Below are positions 1 through 7,379 of a stretch of 64,000 nt of DNA, one piece after another. The first letter of the stretch is position 1, and each line of letters starts with the position of its first letter. The position numbers and the translations under genes were made by a program. The DNA comes from W0P28-013 sp051870755 (GTDB lineage Bacteria > Bacteroidota > Bacteroidia > Bacteroidales > Paludibacteraceae): contig JBJECE010000031.1 in NCBI GenBank assembly GCA_051870755.1, forward strand, positions 1-64,000, written 5' to 3'. Below the pieces are notes generated by a model. The model had not been told where the DNA came from, ran no database searches, and saw only the letters and a list, made by a program, of their open reading frames with translations.

Positions 1-94
1 TGTTTTGCAGCGTAGGGAGCGTGCGTTGCCGCATCTTGAGGTTCTTCTCAAGCGCTTGCAAGGATGTTTTATTATATTGAAATGTTATTGCCAT
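1..94 (-). CDS. ntpD: V/A-type ATPase subunit D (5' part only)
   Basis: Only the first 31 codons lie in the window; the gene runs off the left edge. The translation begins MAITFQYNKTSLQALEKNLK, the usual start of the V/A-type ATPase D subunit, the central rotor stalk that couples the A3B3 head to the membrane ring. The ATG at 92-94 lies 24 bp after the stop of ntpB on the same strand, the normal B-then-D order of these operons. Another ATG 5 bp upstream is followed by an early stop and is not the start. Confidence 0.85.
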   Translation of the reverse strand, partial: MAITFQYNKTSLQALEKNLKMRQRTLPTLQN

Positions 95-118
95 GCCATT
101 TCGGTTTTACGCAAACAA

Positions 119-1447
119 CTATTTGTTTGCCCAATATTTATCTACGATTGCTTGCTTGATGTTGACCTCTTCGGGCTTGAAGTACTTCGCAAAGAGCGTC
201 CATGCCACATCCAACATCTGCGTGGTGTTGATGTTCACATCGATAGCCAAAATCTCGCGCGAGTAGTCTTTTGCGAACGCAAGGCAACGCTCATCGTAGT
301 CGGTCAGGTCGAAGCCGTTCTCCTTCTTGGTCTTTGCATTGGCGGCATCTGCATACAGACGAACAGCAGCGTTCATCACCTGCGGATGGTCTTCGCGCGT
401 CTTCTTGCCGGCTACCAACTGTTTCAGACGCGAGAGCGAGCGGAACGGGTCAACGATGACCTTACCGATGTCGCTATCACGACGGAGGTACAACTGACCC
501 TCGGTGATATAACCGGTGTTGTCGGGGATGGCGTGTGTGATGTCGCCGCCGGACAGCGTGGTTACGGCAATGATGGTGATAGAGCCGCCGCCTGCCTCCT
601 CGGGGAACTGCACCGCCTTCTCGTAAATCTTCGCAAGGTCGGAATAGAGCGAACCGGGCATGGAGTCTTTGGAAGGAATTTGGTCCATACGGTTGCTCAC
701 GATAGCCAACGCATCGGCATAGAGCGTCATATCCGTTAAGAGGACAAGCACTTTCTCATGCTTCTGCACGGCGAAATACTCGGCAGCGCACAGCGCCATA
801 TCGGGGATAAGCAGACGCTCCACGGGCGGGTTCTCGGTGGTGTTCACGAAGGACACGATACGGTCGAGCACGCCGGCATTGGAGAACACGTTCTTGAAAT
901 AGAGGTAGTCGTCGTTGGTCAGACCCATACCGCCCAAGATAATCTTGTCGGCTTCGGCACGCAGTGCCACGTTTGCCATCACTTGGTTGTACGGTTGGTC
1001 GGGGTCAGCGAAGAAAGGAATCTTCTGTCCGGACACGAGGGTGTTGTTCAAGTCAATACCTGCTATACCGGTAGCAATCAGTTCGCTCGGTTGCTTACGG
1101 CGCACGGGGTTCACACTCGGACCGCCAATCTCCACTTCCTCACCTTCCACAGCCGGTCCGCCGTCGATAGGCTCGCCGTAGGCGTTGAAGAAGCGTCCTG
1201 CCAACTGCTCACTCACCTTGAGCGACGGCGCCTTGCCGAGGAACACCACCTCCGCATTGGTAGGGATACCCTCCGTGCCTTGGAACACCTGCAAGGTTAC
1301 CTCATCGCCCATAATCTTAACGACCTGAGCCAGTTTGCCATTCACGGTAGCGAGTTCATCGTTACCCACCCCTTCGGCTTTCAGCGAGCAAGTCGCCTTG
1401 GTGATAGCCGTAATCTTGGTGTAAATCTTTTGAAATGCCTTTGCCAT
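119..1447 (-). CDS. ntpB: V/A-type ATP synthase/ATPase subunit B
   Basis: This is the non-catalytic B subunit (442 aa) of the A3B3 head of a V/A-type rotary ATPase, which alternates with subunit A and holds part of the nucleotide site. The start chosen is MAKAFQKIYTKITAITKATC, typical of the family; the frame is open 34 codons further upstream but those residues do not fit and would overlap fic. A purine-rich AAGGAAAT sits upstream. Family-typical segments include LVSGQKIPFF, MGLTNDDYLYFKN, VLVLLTDMT and GYITEGQLYLRRD. It lies 40 bp after fic and 24 bp before ntpD on the same strand, so all are probably co-transcribed. It is full length. Confidence 0.96.
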   Translation of the reverse strand: MAKAFQKIYTKITAITKATCSLKAEGVGNDELATVNGKLAQVVKIMGDEVTLQVFQGTEGIPTNAEVVFLGKAPSLKVSEQLAGRFFNAYGEPIDGGPAVEGEEVEIGGPSVNPVRRKQPSELIATGIAGIDLNNTLVSGQKIPFFADPDQPYNQVMANVALRAEADKIILGGMGLTNDDYLYFKNVFSNAGVLDRIVSFVNTTENPPVERLLIPDMALCAAEYFAVQKHEKVLVLLTDMTLYADALAIVSNRMDQIPSKDSMPGSLYSDLAKIYEKAVQFPEEAGGGSITIIAVTTLSGGDITHAIPDNTGYITEGQLYLRRDSDIGKVIVDPFRSLSRLKQLVAGKKTREDHPQVMNAAVRLYADAANAKTKKENGFDLTDYDERCLAFAKDYSREILAIDVNINTTQMLDVAWTLFAKYFKPEEVNIKQAIVDKYWANK

Positions 1448-1487
1448 ATGTCTTTTACTATTATTTACTATTATTTCCTTAAATAAA

Positions 1488-2042
1488 TTAGTCGTTTTGT
1501 TCGTAATAATAGGACTGCTCCACGCCTTTGAACAGCAGTTCGCGGTCATTCAATCGGTCGGTCAGGTGCGCTTGCAGGAGGAAACGAAGTTCTAAATCGT
1601 TAATCGGACTGCGCTCCATGGCTTGCAGATACGCGTCTTTGTCCACAAACTGCCAATCCACAACCTTCCCAAGAGAGCGTTTTAACATCAAATCCAGCCA
1701 AATCCGCGTTGCTCTGCCATTGCCTTCCATAAACGGGTGTGCCACATTCATCTCCACATACTTAGCAATAATTTCTTGGAAGGAACTTTCCGGCATCTTT
1801 TCTATCACCTCCAACGCCGGTCGCAGGTACATACAATTGGCAAATCGAAAGCCTCCCTTCGAGATGTTTCGCTCACGAATAGTGCCCGCCTTTCCGTATC
1901 GTTTTTCCCACTCTTCAATCCCTCCGAACAGACAAGCGTGTATCTGCTGCAGACCGCGGGTGGTTCCCACCTCCAGCCTATCTATCTCGCCCGATTCAAA
2001 CAACCGCCGAGCACGCTGCAAACTCTGTTCATCTACCGTCAT
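1488..2042 (-). CDS. Class III Fic protein (predicted AMP-transferase) inside the ATPase operon
   Basis: A small 184-aa Fic-domain protein. The catalytic motif HPFMEGNGR (residues 102-110, followed by ATR) is intact; in the family it transfers AMP from ATP to a target hydroxyl. Near the C terminus SYYYE (177-181) matches the class III autoinhibitory helix (S/T)xxxE(G/N), as in the Neisseria meningitidis Fic protein, whose N terminus and Fic core it also closely resembles from memory. The last position of the inhibitory motif is Q instead of G/N. The gene sits between ntpA and ntpB on the same strand, a place normally empty, and is separated from ntpA by a strong hairpin. Its target is unknown; gyrase or topoisomerase is known for relatives, and a link to the ATPase is only positional. 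Confidence 0.93.
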   Translation of the reverse strand: MTVDEQSLQRARRLFESGEIDRLEVGTTRGLQQIHACLFGGIEEWEKRYGKAGTIRERNISKGGFRFANCMYLRPALEVIEKMPESSFQEIIAKYVEMNVAHPFMEGNGRATRIWLDLMLKRSLGKVVDWQFVDKDAYLQAMERSPINDLELRFLLQAHLTDRLNDRELLFKGVEQSYYYEQND

Positions 2043-2064
2043 TCCCGCTTGTGTTCTAAGTGTT

Positions 2065-2110
2065 CATTCTTCCTATCCCTCATCCTCACAGACGAGGGAT
2101 AGGAAGAATG
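2065..2110. repeat. Perfect 17-bp inverted repeat between ntpA and fic
   Basis: Two perfectly complementary 17-bp arms (2065-2081 and 2094-2110) flank a 12-nt loop. The hairpin begins 4 nt after the ntpA stop in the minus direction. No T-tract follows, so it does not look like a classical intrinsic terminator. RNA stabilisation, processing or partial attenuation between ntpA and the inserted fic gene is possible. Confidence 0.85.
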
Positions 2111-2113
2111 CGC

Positions 2114-3871
2114 TTATCCTTTTATTTGTTTTTCTGCTAATAAGTTATTCAGTTTCTGTTGATAGTCTTCAAACTCGGCGGAGTGGAACTCGCTGTAGTT
2201 CATCTGCTTGCAGAGGTTGATGACGCGCTTGAAGTACTCGCTTACCTCCAAGAAGTTTTGGAAGTCGTAGTCGTGCTTGCAGATGTCCATCACCACGTTG
2301 AGCATATACTGCTGGCGGTCGAGCGGGCAAACGGCGTCAATCTTATCGAAAGCATCCTGCTGCAAGATAACGAAGTCAATCACCTCCGATTTCCAGAACT
2401 CCTCGTGGTAATCCACGGGCACACCGTCATCACCCAAGATGTTGATTTGCTCTTGAATCTCCTTACCGCGTTGCAGATAGGTCTTCATGTCGTTCACCTT
2501 CTCCAGCCACTTGTCGTCAATCAGTTTGCTGATATACTCCTCAAACTCGGGGTACTCGATGTACTTGGAATAGGAATCGATGGGGTTCACCGCCGGATAA
2601 CGCTTGCGGTCGGCGCGCGCCTGCTCCAGTGCGTAGAAGCAGCGAGCAACCTTCTTCGTACCCTCCGTAACCGGCTCTTTCAGGTTACCACCCGCAGGCG
2701 ATACCGTACCGAGGAACGTAACCGAACCCGTAGCACCGTTGTTCAGATATACATATCCCGCGCGAGCGTAGAAGGCACCGATGATAGCCGACAAGTCCAT
2801 CGGGAAAGCATCCTGACCGGGCAACTCCTCCAAACGGTTGGACATCTCGCGCAATGCCTGTGCCCAGCGGCTGGTGGAGTCTGCCATCAGCAGCACACGC
2901 AGACCCATGGAGCGGTAGTACTCCGCGATGGTCATAGAGGTATAGACAGATGCCTCACGCGATGCCACCGGCATGTTCGATGTATTGGCAATGATGATGG
3001 TACGCTCCATCAACTTACGCCCCGTGTGCGGGTCTTCCAGTTCGGGGAACTCGGTGAAGGTCTCCACTACCTCGTTGGCACGCTCGCCGCAGGCTGCGAT
3101 AATCACGATGTCTGCCTCGGCTTGCTTGGAGATAGCATGTTGGAGCACAGTCTTACCCGTACCAAAAGGACCGGGGATGAAGCCCGTACCGCCCTCGCAG
3201 ATGGGGTTGGCGGTGTCGATAGTACGCACGCCGGTCTCTAATAGTTTGAAGGGACGCGGCTTGCTCTTGTAGGCGAGGATGGCTTTCTTCACAGGCCATT
3301 TCTGCACCATGGTAACCTCGTGGTCGTTGCCCTCGGCATCGGTCAGCACAGCGATGGTGTCCTCTATCTTGTACTCTCCGGCGGGCACAATGCTCTTCAC
3401 GGTGTACTCACCCTCGAAGACGAAAGGCACCATGATTTTGTGGGGTTGGTGGTTCTCGTCCACTTCACCGAGCCATGCGGCAGCCTCCACCTTATCGCCC
3501 GGTTTGGCGATAGGCGCGAACTGCCAGAGTTTCTCTTTGTCGAGCGGGAAGTTGTACTCACCGCGCTTCAAGAACACACCCGTCAGTTTGTCCAAGTCGT
3601 TCTGCAAGCCGTCGTAGTTACGGCTCAGCAGACCGGGACCGAGCGTTACCTCGAGCATGTGTCCCGTGAACTCAACCAAGTTGCCCACTTTCAGTCCGCG
3701 GGTGGACTCAAACACCTGCGCATATACGTTGTCTCCGATGACCTTAATCACCTCTGCCATCAACTTGGTTTCTCCCACGGTGATGTAGCAGATTTCGTTT
3801 TGTGCGACAGGCCCATCTACCGTAACTATCACCAAGTTGGAGATGATACCTTTAACTTTTCCTGTTGTCAT
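2114..3871 (-). CDS. ntpA: V/A-type ATP synthase/ATPase catalytic subunit A
   Basis: Catalytic A subunit (585 aa, the usual length) of the rotary V/A-ATPase; it hydrolyses or makes ATP at the A/B interfaces. The Walker A motif GPFGTGKT is at residues 234-241, with the family non-homologous insert before it. Later segments such as GERANEVVET, MADSTSRWAQALREMS and NPIDSYSKY are typical of A subunits. It starts MTTGKVKGIISNLV, as expected. In the operon it follows the DUF2764 gene after an unusually long 277-bp spacer holding a 118-bp tandem repeat, and precedes fic. Whether the enzyme pumps protons or sodium cannot be read from this subunit. Confidence 0.97.
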   Translation of the reverse strand: MTTGKVKGIISNLVIVTVDGPVAQNEICYITVGETKLMAEVIKVIGDNVYAQVFESTRGLKVGNLVEFTGHMLEVTLGPGLLSRNYDGLQNDLDKLTGVFLKRGEYNFPLDKEKLWQFAPIAKPGDKVEAAAWLGEVDENHQPHKIMVPFVFEGEYTVKSIVPAGEYKIEDTIAVLTDAEGNDHEVTMVQKWPVKKAILAYKSKPRPFKLLETGVRTIDTANPICEGGTGFIPGPFGTGKTVLQHAISKQAEADIVIIAACGERANEVVETFTEFPELEDPHTGRKLMERTIIIANTSNMPVASREASVYTSMTIAEYYRSMGLRVLLMADSTSRWAQALREMSNRLEELPGQDAFPMDLSAIIGAFYARAGYVYLNNGATGSVTFLGTVSPAGGNLKEPVTEGTKKVARCFYALEQARADRKRYPAVNPIDSYSKYIEYPEFEEYISKLIDDKWLEKVNDMKTYLQRGKEIQEQINILGDDGVPVDYHEEFWKSEVIDFVILQQDAFDKIDAVCPLDRQQYMLNVVMDICKHDYDFQNFLEVSEYFKRVINLCKQMNYSEFHSAEFEDYQQKLNNLLAEKQIKG

Positions 3872-3890
3872 ATCTTTGTACGATTCGATT

Positions 3891-4126
3891 TTACTTTAGC
3901 GTTAATTGCCGTCAACTTCTTACTTTTTAACATATAATTGCCGTGTAATTATTCATATAATTTTGCAATGAATAATTAATGTCTAATTACATGATAATTA
4001 TATGTTACTTACTTTAGCGTTAATTGCCGTCAACTTCTTACTTTTTAACGTATAATTGCCGTGTAATTATTCACATAATTTTGCAAGGAATAATTAATGT
4101 TTAATTACATGATAATTATATGTTAA
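3891..4126. repeat. 118-bp tandem duplication with AT-rich palindromes in ATPase operon spacer
   Basis: Two direct copies (3891-4008 and 4009-4126) differ at about five positions. Each contains an imperfect palindrome: AACATATAATT at one end pairs with AATTATATGTT at the other, and TGTAATTATTC pairs with GAATAATTA plus TAATTACA. A third, inverted fragment (CTGACGGCAATTATATGTT, about 4131-4149) abuts the stop of the DUF2764 gene. The repeats fill the spacer between the DUF2764 gene and ntpA. No coding sequence is seen here; a regulatory RNA or internal control region is possible. Confidence 0.9.
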
Positions 4127-4148
4127 ACCCCTGACGGCAATTATATGT

Positions 4149-4868
4149 TTAGTCTAATTTAATTCCTTTTTTCATGTCTGCGACGAGGGTGCGGAAGACT
4201 TGCTCGCCTTGCTCTACGGTCAGCAGCGACCAGCGGTTGAGCATCTCGGCTTGCAGGTAGTAGGCAAGAACGTTCTCGATAGAGAAGTCCACGAAGAGGG
4301 TCTTCTCCTCAAGCCATGAGAAGCGCAAGGCATCCATGCGTTTCTCGCGCTCCATGAGGTTCTCCACCTCTACGAGCGACATCACCTCCGGCAGGTTGTC
4401 CATCACGCCGCCTAATCCGAAGTCCTTGGCGGGCAGAGCTTTGCGCAGTATCTCTGCTACCTGATTATGCCCCACCACCGACTTACGCACATCGAAACCA
4501 TGCTTGCGGCAGATAGTCGCCACCAGCACGTTGCACATATCCTGATTGAAGGCAAACCACGCGCGCACAAAACGGTTGCGGCAGTGCAACCCGTGTTCGT
4601 AGAGCAGTTGCGTGCGCAGGTCCGGCTCAGACAAGTGCTTGCGCGCGTCTTCCCACCAATCGGGTTGCCCGATGATGGTGTCGTCGTACTGCTCCATCTG
4701 CTCGGTTATCAGCGCGTCGTCGCTCTTCATGCGCAGCAACGCCAGCAGCGGTTTGTCTTTCTCGGCAAGCGTCTCATCCAGCAACGCCAGCAAAGCGTCC
4801 ATCGTCATAGGCGCTTCGCCACCTGCTTTCAAATCAGGCAAGCCTGCCAATAAACATTCGTAACCCAT
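4149..4868 (-). CDS. DUF2764 family protein of V/A-ATPase operon
   Basis: A 239-aa protein of the DUF2764 type, found in Bacteroidota V/A-ATPase operons between subunits E and A. It resembles the C-subunit-like (V-ATPase d/AC39) class and may take the role of the missing central-stalk C subunit; that role is an inference from position. The chosen start MGYECLLAGLPDL matches the family pattern of aromatic residues followed by LxAGLPxL. The frame is open 27 codons upstream but that part is low-complexity spacer. It lies 92 bp after ntpE, with no signal peptide or clear membrane segment. Confidence 0.85.
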   Translation of the reverse strand: MGYECLLAGLPDLKAGGEAPMTMDALLALLDETLAEKDKPLLALLRMKSDDALITEQMEQYDDTIIGQPDWWEDARKHLSEPDLRTQLLYEHGLHCRNRFVRAWFAFNQDMCNVLVATICRKHGFDVRKSVVGHNQVAEILRKALPAKDFGLGGVMDNLPEVMSLVEVENLMEREKRMDALRFSWLEEKTLFVDFSIENVLAYYLQAEMLNRWSLLTVEQGEQVFRTLVADMKKGIKLD

Positions 4869-4960
4869 AGCGAAAATATTTCGTTGTTTCCGTTGATTTT
4901 CGTTGTTTTCGTACCTACGTAAAATACGCAAACTACGAAACGTACGCAAACTACACGCAG

Positions 4961-5545
4961 TTAGAACAACAATTCAACCAATTGCGGGCGAAGGAACTCT
5001 TTGAAATACTCCACGAACTCCTTGTCGCCGAAGTTCAACTTGTAGCCGCCCTCGGCAGGCACGATAGAGAAATCGGTCTTGATACCTTTCACCTCGTTGA
5101 TTTTCACGCCCTTATCCAGCAGTCCTTTGGCGTTGGCGGCAAAGTACTTACGCAGTGCCTCGGCATCCTTGGTCTCGATAGTAACCTCGCCGGTCGTTGC
5201 CATCTGCTCTGCCAACTTGGCTATCACGCCTTGCATGAACTTGGCGTCCGCGGTAGCGGCTTTCACGCTGCTTTGTGCCACTTGGTCGGTCAGCAGATTG
5301 GTAACCTCGGTCTTGAGTGCGTTCACGCTCTGCTCGGCAAACAAGCGCAACTCCGCGCGGGTGTTCTTGTCGAGCTCTGCGGCTTTGGCAGCAGCCTGCG
5401 CTTGCAGTGCTTCGGCTTGTTTCTTTGCCTCGGCTACGATGCTCTCTGCCTCTGCTTGGGCTTTCGCAATAATCTGTTGTGCTTCGGCATTACCTTTCTC
5501 TACGCCTTCTGCGTAAATCTTGTCGGTTAATTCTGATAAGTTCAT
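4961..5545 (-). CDS. ntpE: V/A-type ATPase subunit E
   Basis: Peripheral stalk subunit E (194 aa) that anchors the A3B3 head to the membrane part. The N-terminal half (about residues 10-95) is an Ala/Glu/Lys-rich coiled coil, and the C-terminal globular part ends in FLRPQLVELLF. The start MNLSELTDKIYAEGVEKGN was chosen because it is the family N terminus and because a promoter lies at 5584-5615, inside the longer open frame. It is the first gene of the operon E, DUF2764, A, fic, B, D. Confidence 0.93.
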   Translation of the reverse strand: MNLSELTDKIYAEGVEKGNAEAQQIIAKAQAEAESIVAEAKKQAEALQAQAAAKAAELDKNTRAELRLFAEQSVNALKTEVTNLLTDQVAQSSVKAATADAKFMQGVIAKLAEQMATTGEVTIETKDAEALRKYFAANAKGLLDKGVKINEVKGIKTDFSIVPAEGGYKLNFGDKEFVEYFKEFLRPQLVELLF

Positions 5546-5583
5546 TGTATCGGTCAGTTTTAAGATTATCGAATTATGGTGTG

Positions 5584-5615
5584 CAAATATACAAACATTG
5601 TGCCAAACTGACAAA
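5584..5615 (-). promoter_or_regulatory. Predicted promoter of the V/A-ATPase operon
   Basis: On the minus strand, TTTG (5612-5615) is followed after 20 nt by TATATTTG (5584-5591), fitting the Bacteroidota -33 TTTG / -7 TAnnTTTG consensus. The expected transcription start near 5577 leaves a leader of about 32 nt before ntpE. Confidence 0.7.
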
Positions 5616-5747
5616 CATTTTGCAAACAAAAATATTTATCTACCATTTTAAACACACTATTTAATAAACAACACAAAATAGCACGCCATGCACCATATAT
5701 CAAAAAAAAGTCGTACCTTTGTCGGTGAGAACAACCATGACGACATC

Positions 5748-6872
5748 ATGAAAATCGTAATTTTAGGCACATCGTGGCCCTATCGTGGCGGCGGTATTGC
5801 CACCTACAACGAGCGTCTTGCGCGGCAATTTATGGCAGAGGGGCACGAGGTGGAGATTCTGACCTTCACGCTCCAATATCCCGACTTCCTCTTCCCGGGG
5901 AAGACGCAGTATTCCGACGAACCGGCGCCGACAGACCTGCGAATCACCCGCGTGATGAACTCGGTCAATCCCTTCTCGTGGTGGAAAACGGCGCGCTTGC
6001 TCCGTCGTATCAAGCCAGACCTGATGGTGGTGAAGTTCTGGATTCCGCTCATGGCGCCTTGCTTGGGGACTATCTCGCGGCTGGCGCGCAGGCAAGGCAT
6101 ACGCGTGGTGTCGATTCTCGACAACGTTATTCCCCACGAGCCGCATTTCTGGGACAAGTGGCTGATACGCTATTTCGTGCGCAGCATAGACCATTTCGTG
6201 GCGATGTCCGACAGCGTGAAGCGCGACTGCGAGCGTTTCCTGCCGAAGCAAAGCCCCGTGCGTGTCGCTCTCTGTCCGCACCCGCTCTACGACAACTTCG
6301 GAGAACCGTTGCCGCAGGCGGAGGCACAGCAGCAACTGGGGTTAGAGAGCGGCTATCGCTACCTGCTCTTCTTCGGCTTCATCCGTGACTACAAGGGGCT
6401 TGACCTCCTCATGCGCGCCTACGCCGACCCGCGCCTGCGGGGGGAGAAGGTGCGGCTGTTCGTGGCGGGCGAGTTCTACAACAACGCGGAGCAGTATGCG
6501 CAGTTGGAGAAAGAACTCGGCTTGGAGGGGCAAATCCTTTGGCATACGCAGTTCATCCCCAACGAGCAGGTGCGTGTCTATTTCTCCGCAGCCGACCTCA
6601 TCGTGCAGCCGTATAAGTCCGCCACGCAGAGCGGCGTAACGCAGGTGGCATACCACTTCTCCAAGCCGATGTTGGTAACCGACGTGGGCGGGCTGGCAGA
6701 GATAGTGCCGAACGGCAAGGTGGGCTACGTTACGCCCGTGGATGCCCGCGCTATTGCCGACGCACTGCTGGATTTCTGCCAACGAGACCCGCACTGTTTT
6801 GATTCGGGCATCGAGGAAGAGAAACGGAAATACGCGTGGTCGAACATGACGGCAGCCTGTTTGGCGGAGTAA
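5748..6872 (+). CDS. GT4-type glycosyltransferase
   Basis: A 374-aa glycosyltransferase of the GT-B fold (GT4-like). The N terminus MKIVILGTSWPYRGGGIATY holds the glycine-rich acceptor-side loop; the C-terminal domain has FGFIRDYKGLDLLMRAY and the donor-side stretch ADLIVQPYKSATQSGV followed by TDVGGLAEIV. It probably moves a sugar from a nucleotide-sugar to a glycan or lipid at the cytoplasmic face; acceptor unknown. The ATG at 5748 was chosen because a TACCTTTG -7 box lies at 5714-5721, inside the longer open frame. No signal peptide or membrane segment is seen. It is divergent from the ATPase operon and has no co-directional partner close by. Confidence 0.9.
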   Translation: MKIVILGTSWPYRGGGIATYNERLARQFMAEGHEVEILTFTLQYPDFLFPGKTQYSDEPAPTDLRITRVMNSVNPFSWWKTARLLRRIKPDLMVVKFWIPLMAPCLGTISRLARRQGIRVVSILDNVIPHEPHFWDKWLIRYFVRSIDHFVAMSDSVKRDCERFLPKQSPVRVALCPHPLYDNFGEPLPQAEAQQQLGLESGYRYLLFFGFIRDYKGLDLLMRAYADPRLRGEKVRLFVAGEFYNNAEQYAQLEKELGLEGQILWHTQFIPNEQVRVYFSAADLIVQPYKSATQSGVTQVAYHFSKPMLVTDVGGLAEIVPNGKVGYVTPVDARAIADALLDFCQRDPHCFDSGIEEEKRKYAWSNMTAACLAE

Positions 6873-6883
6873 TCATCCATCTA

Positions 6884-6914
6884 TTGCACAGATCACAAAA
6901 ATGTAATAACTTTG
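6884..6914 (+). promoter_or_regulatory. Predicted promoter upstream of structured leader
   Basis: TTG (6884-6886), a 20-nt spacer and TAACTTTG (6907-6914) match the Bacteroidota promoter consensus. The transcript would start near 6921, well ahead of the BspA-like gene at 7380, implying a leader of about 460 nt or a separate small RNA that includes the hairpin at 7076-7206. Confidence 0.6.
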
Positions 6915-7075
6915 CAGTGTTTAAAGGATTATTGTATCCTCATGAAACAATATACTATACTCTTCACATGCAGCAAAATAACAATGTAATAAATAACAAC
7001 AAACAAAATTTTCGCCTATGACATAACACACAAATCAACAAATGCATAAATAAAAAGCATACAGCTGAAAAACTT

Positions 7076-7206
7076 GGGTTTTCGAAAACTGGACACTTTC
7101 GAACCTATAAGACCAAGAACAAGGCTTTTATGCTCACGCAATGCGTGAGTCTTGTTCAGTAGATATTTGGCCTTATAAGGTAGTCCAGAATTCCTCGAAA
7201 ACCCGA
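7076..7206 (+). other. Long imperfect hairpin, candidate structured RNA/leader element
   Basis: Nested complementary segments fold into one rod: GGGTTTTCGA/TCGAAAACCC, CTGGAC/GTCCAG, a 13-14-nt pair around CCTATAAGACCAA and TTGGCCTTATAAGG, GAACAAG/CTTGTTC, and the tip CTCACGC/GCGTGAG, separated by internal loops. A T6 run follows at about 7229-7234. The rest of the 507-bp gap between the glycosyltransferase and the BspA-like gene holds only the promoter at 6884-6914; no coding region is evident. It could be a cis-acting leader, an independent RNA or a MITE-like relic. Confidence 0.6.
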
Positions 7207-7379
7207 ATAGAAGCTAACAAGTCTCACGTTTTTTGTGTAAACAACTTAACAAATCATCAGTATTATGGACAAAACTTTTTTTCGAAACCGTCGGCCTCGT
7301 GATCCAACAACCAAAACGAAAAATCATTGCCTTTGAACTAAAGCCAAAAGTTTTCTAAACAATTAAACTCATAATAAGT

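Noticed and set aside
2159..3241. A 360-codon frame on the plus strand opposite ntpA
   Set aside because: Antisense to a complete ntpA; no protein family features.
7076..7206. Integron attC site or CRISPR-like repeat
   Set aside because: No attC core sites, no integrase and no repeated spacer-repeat units; the rod is a single fold-back.
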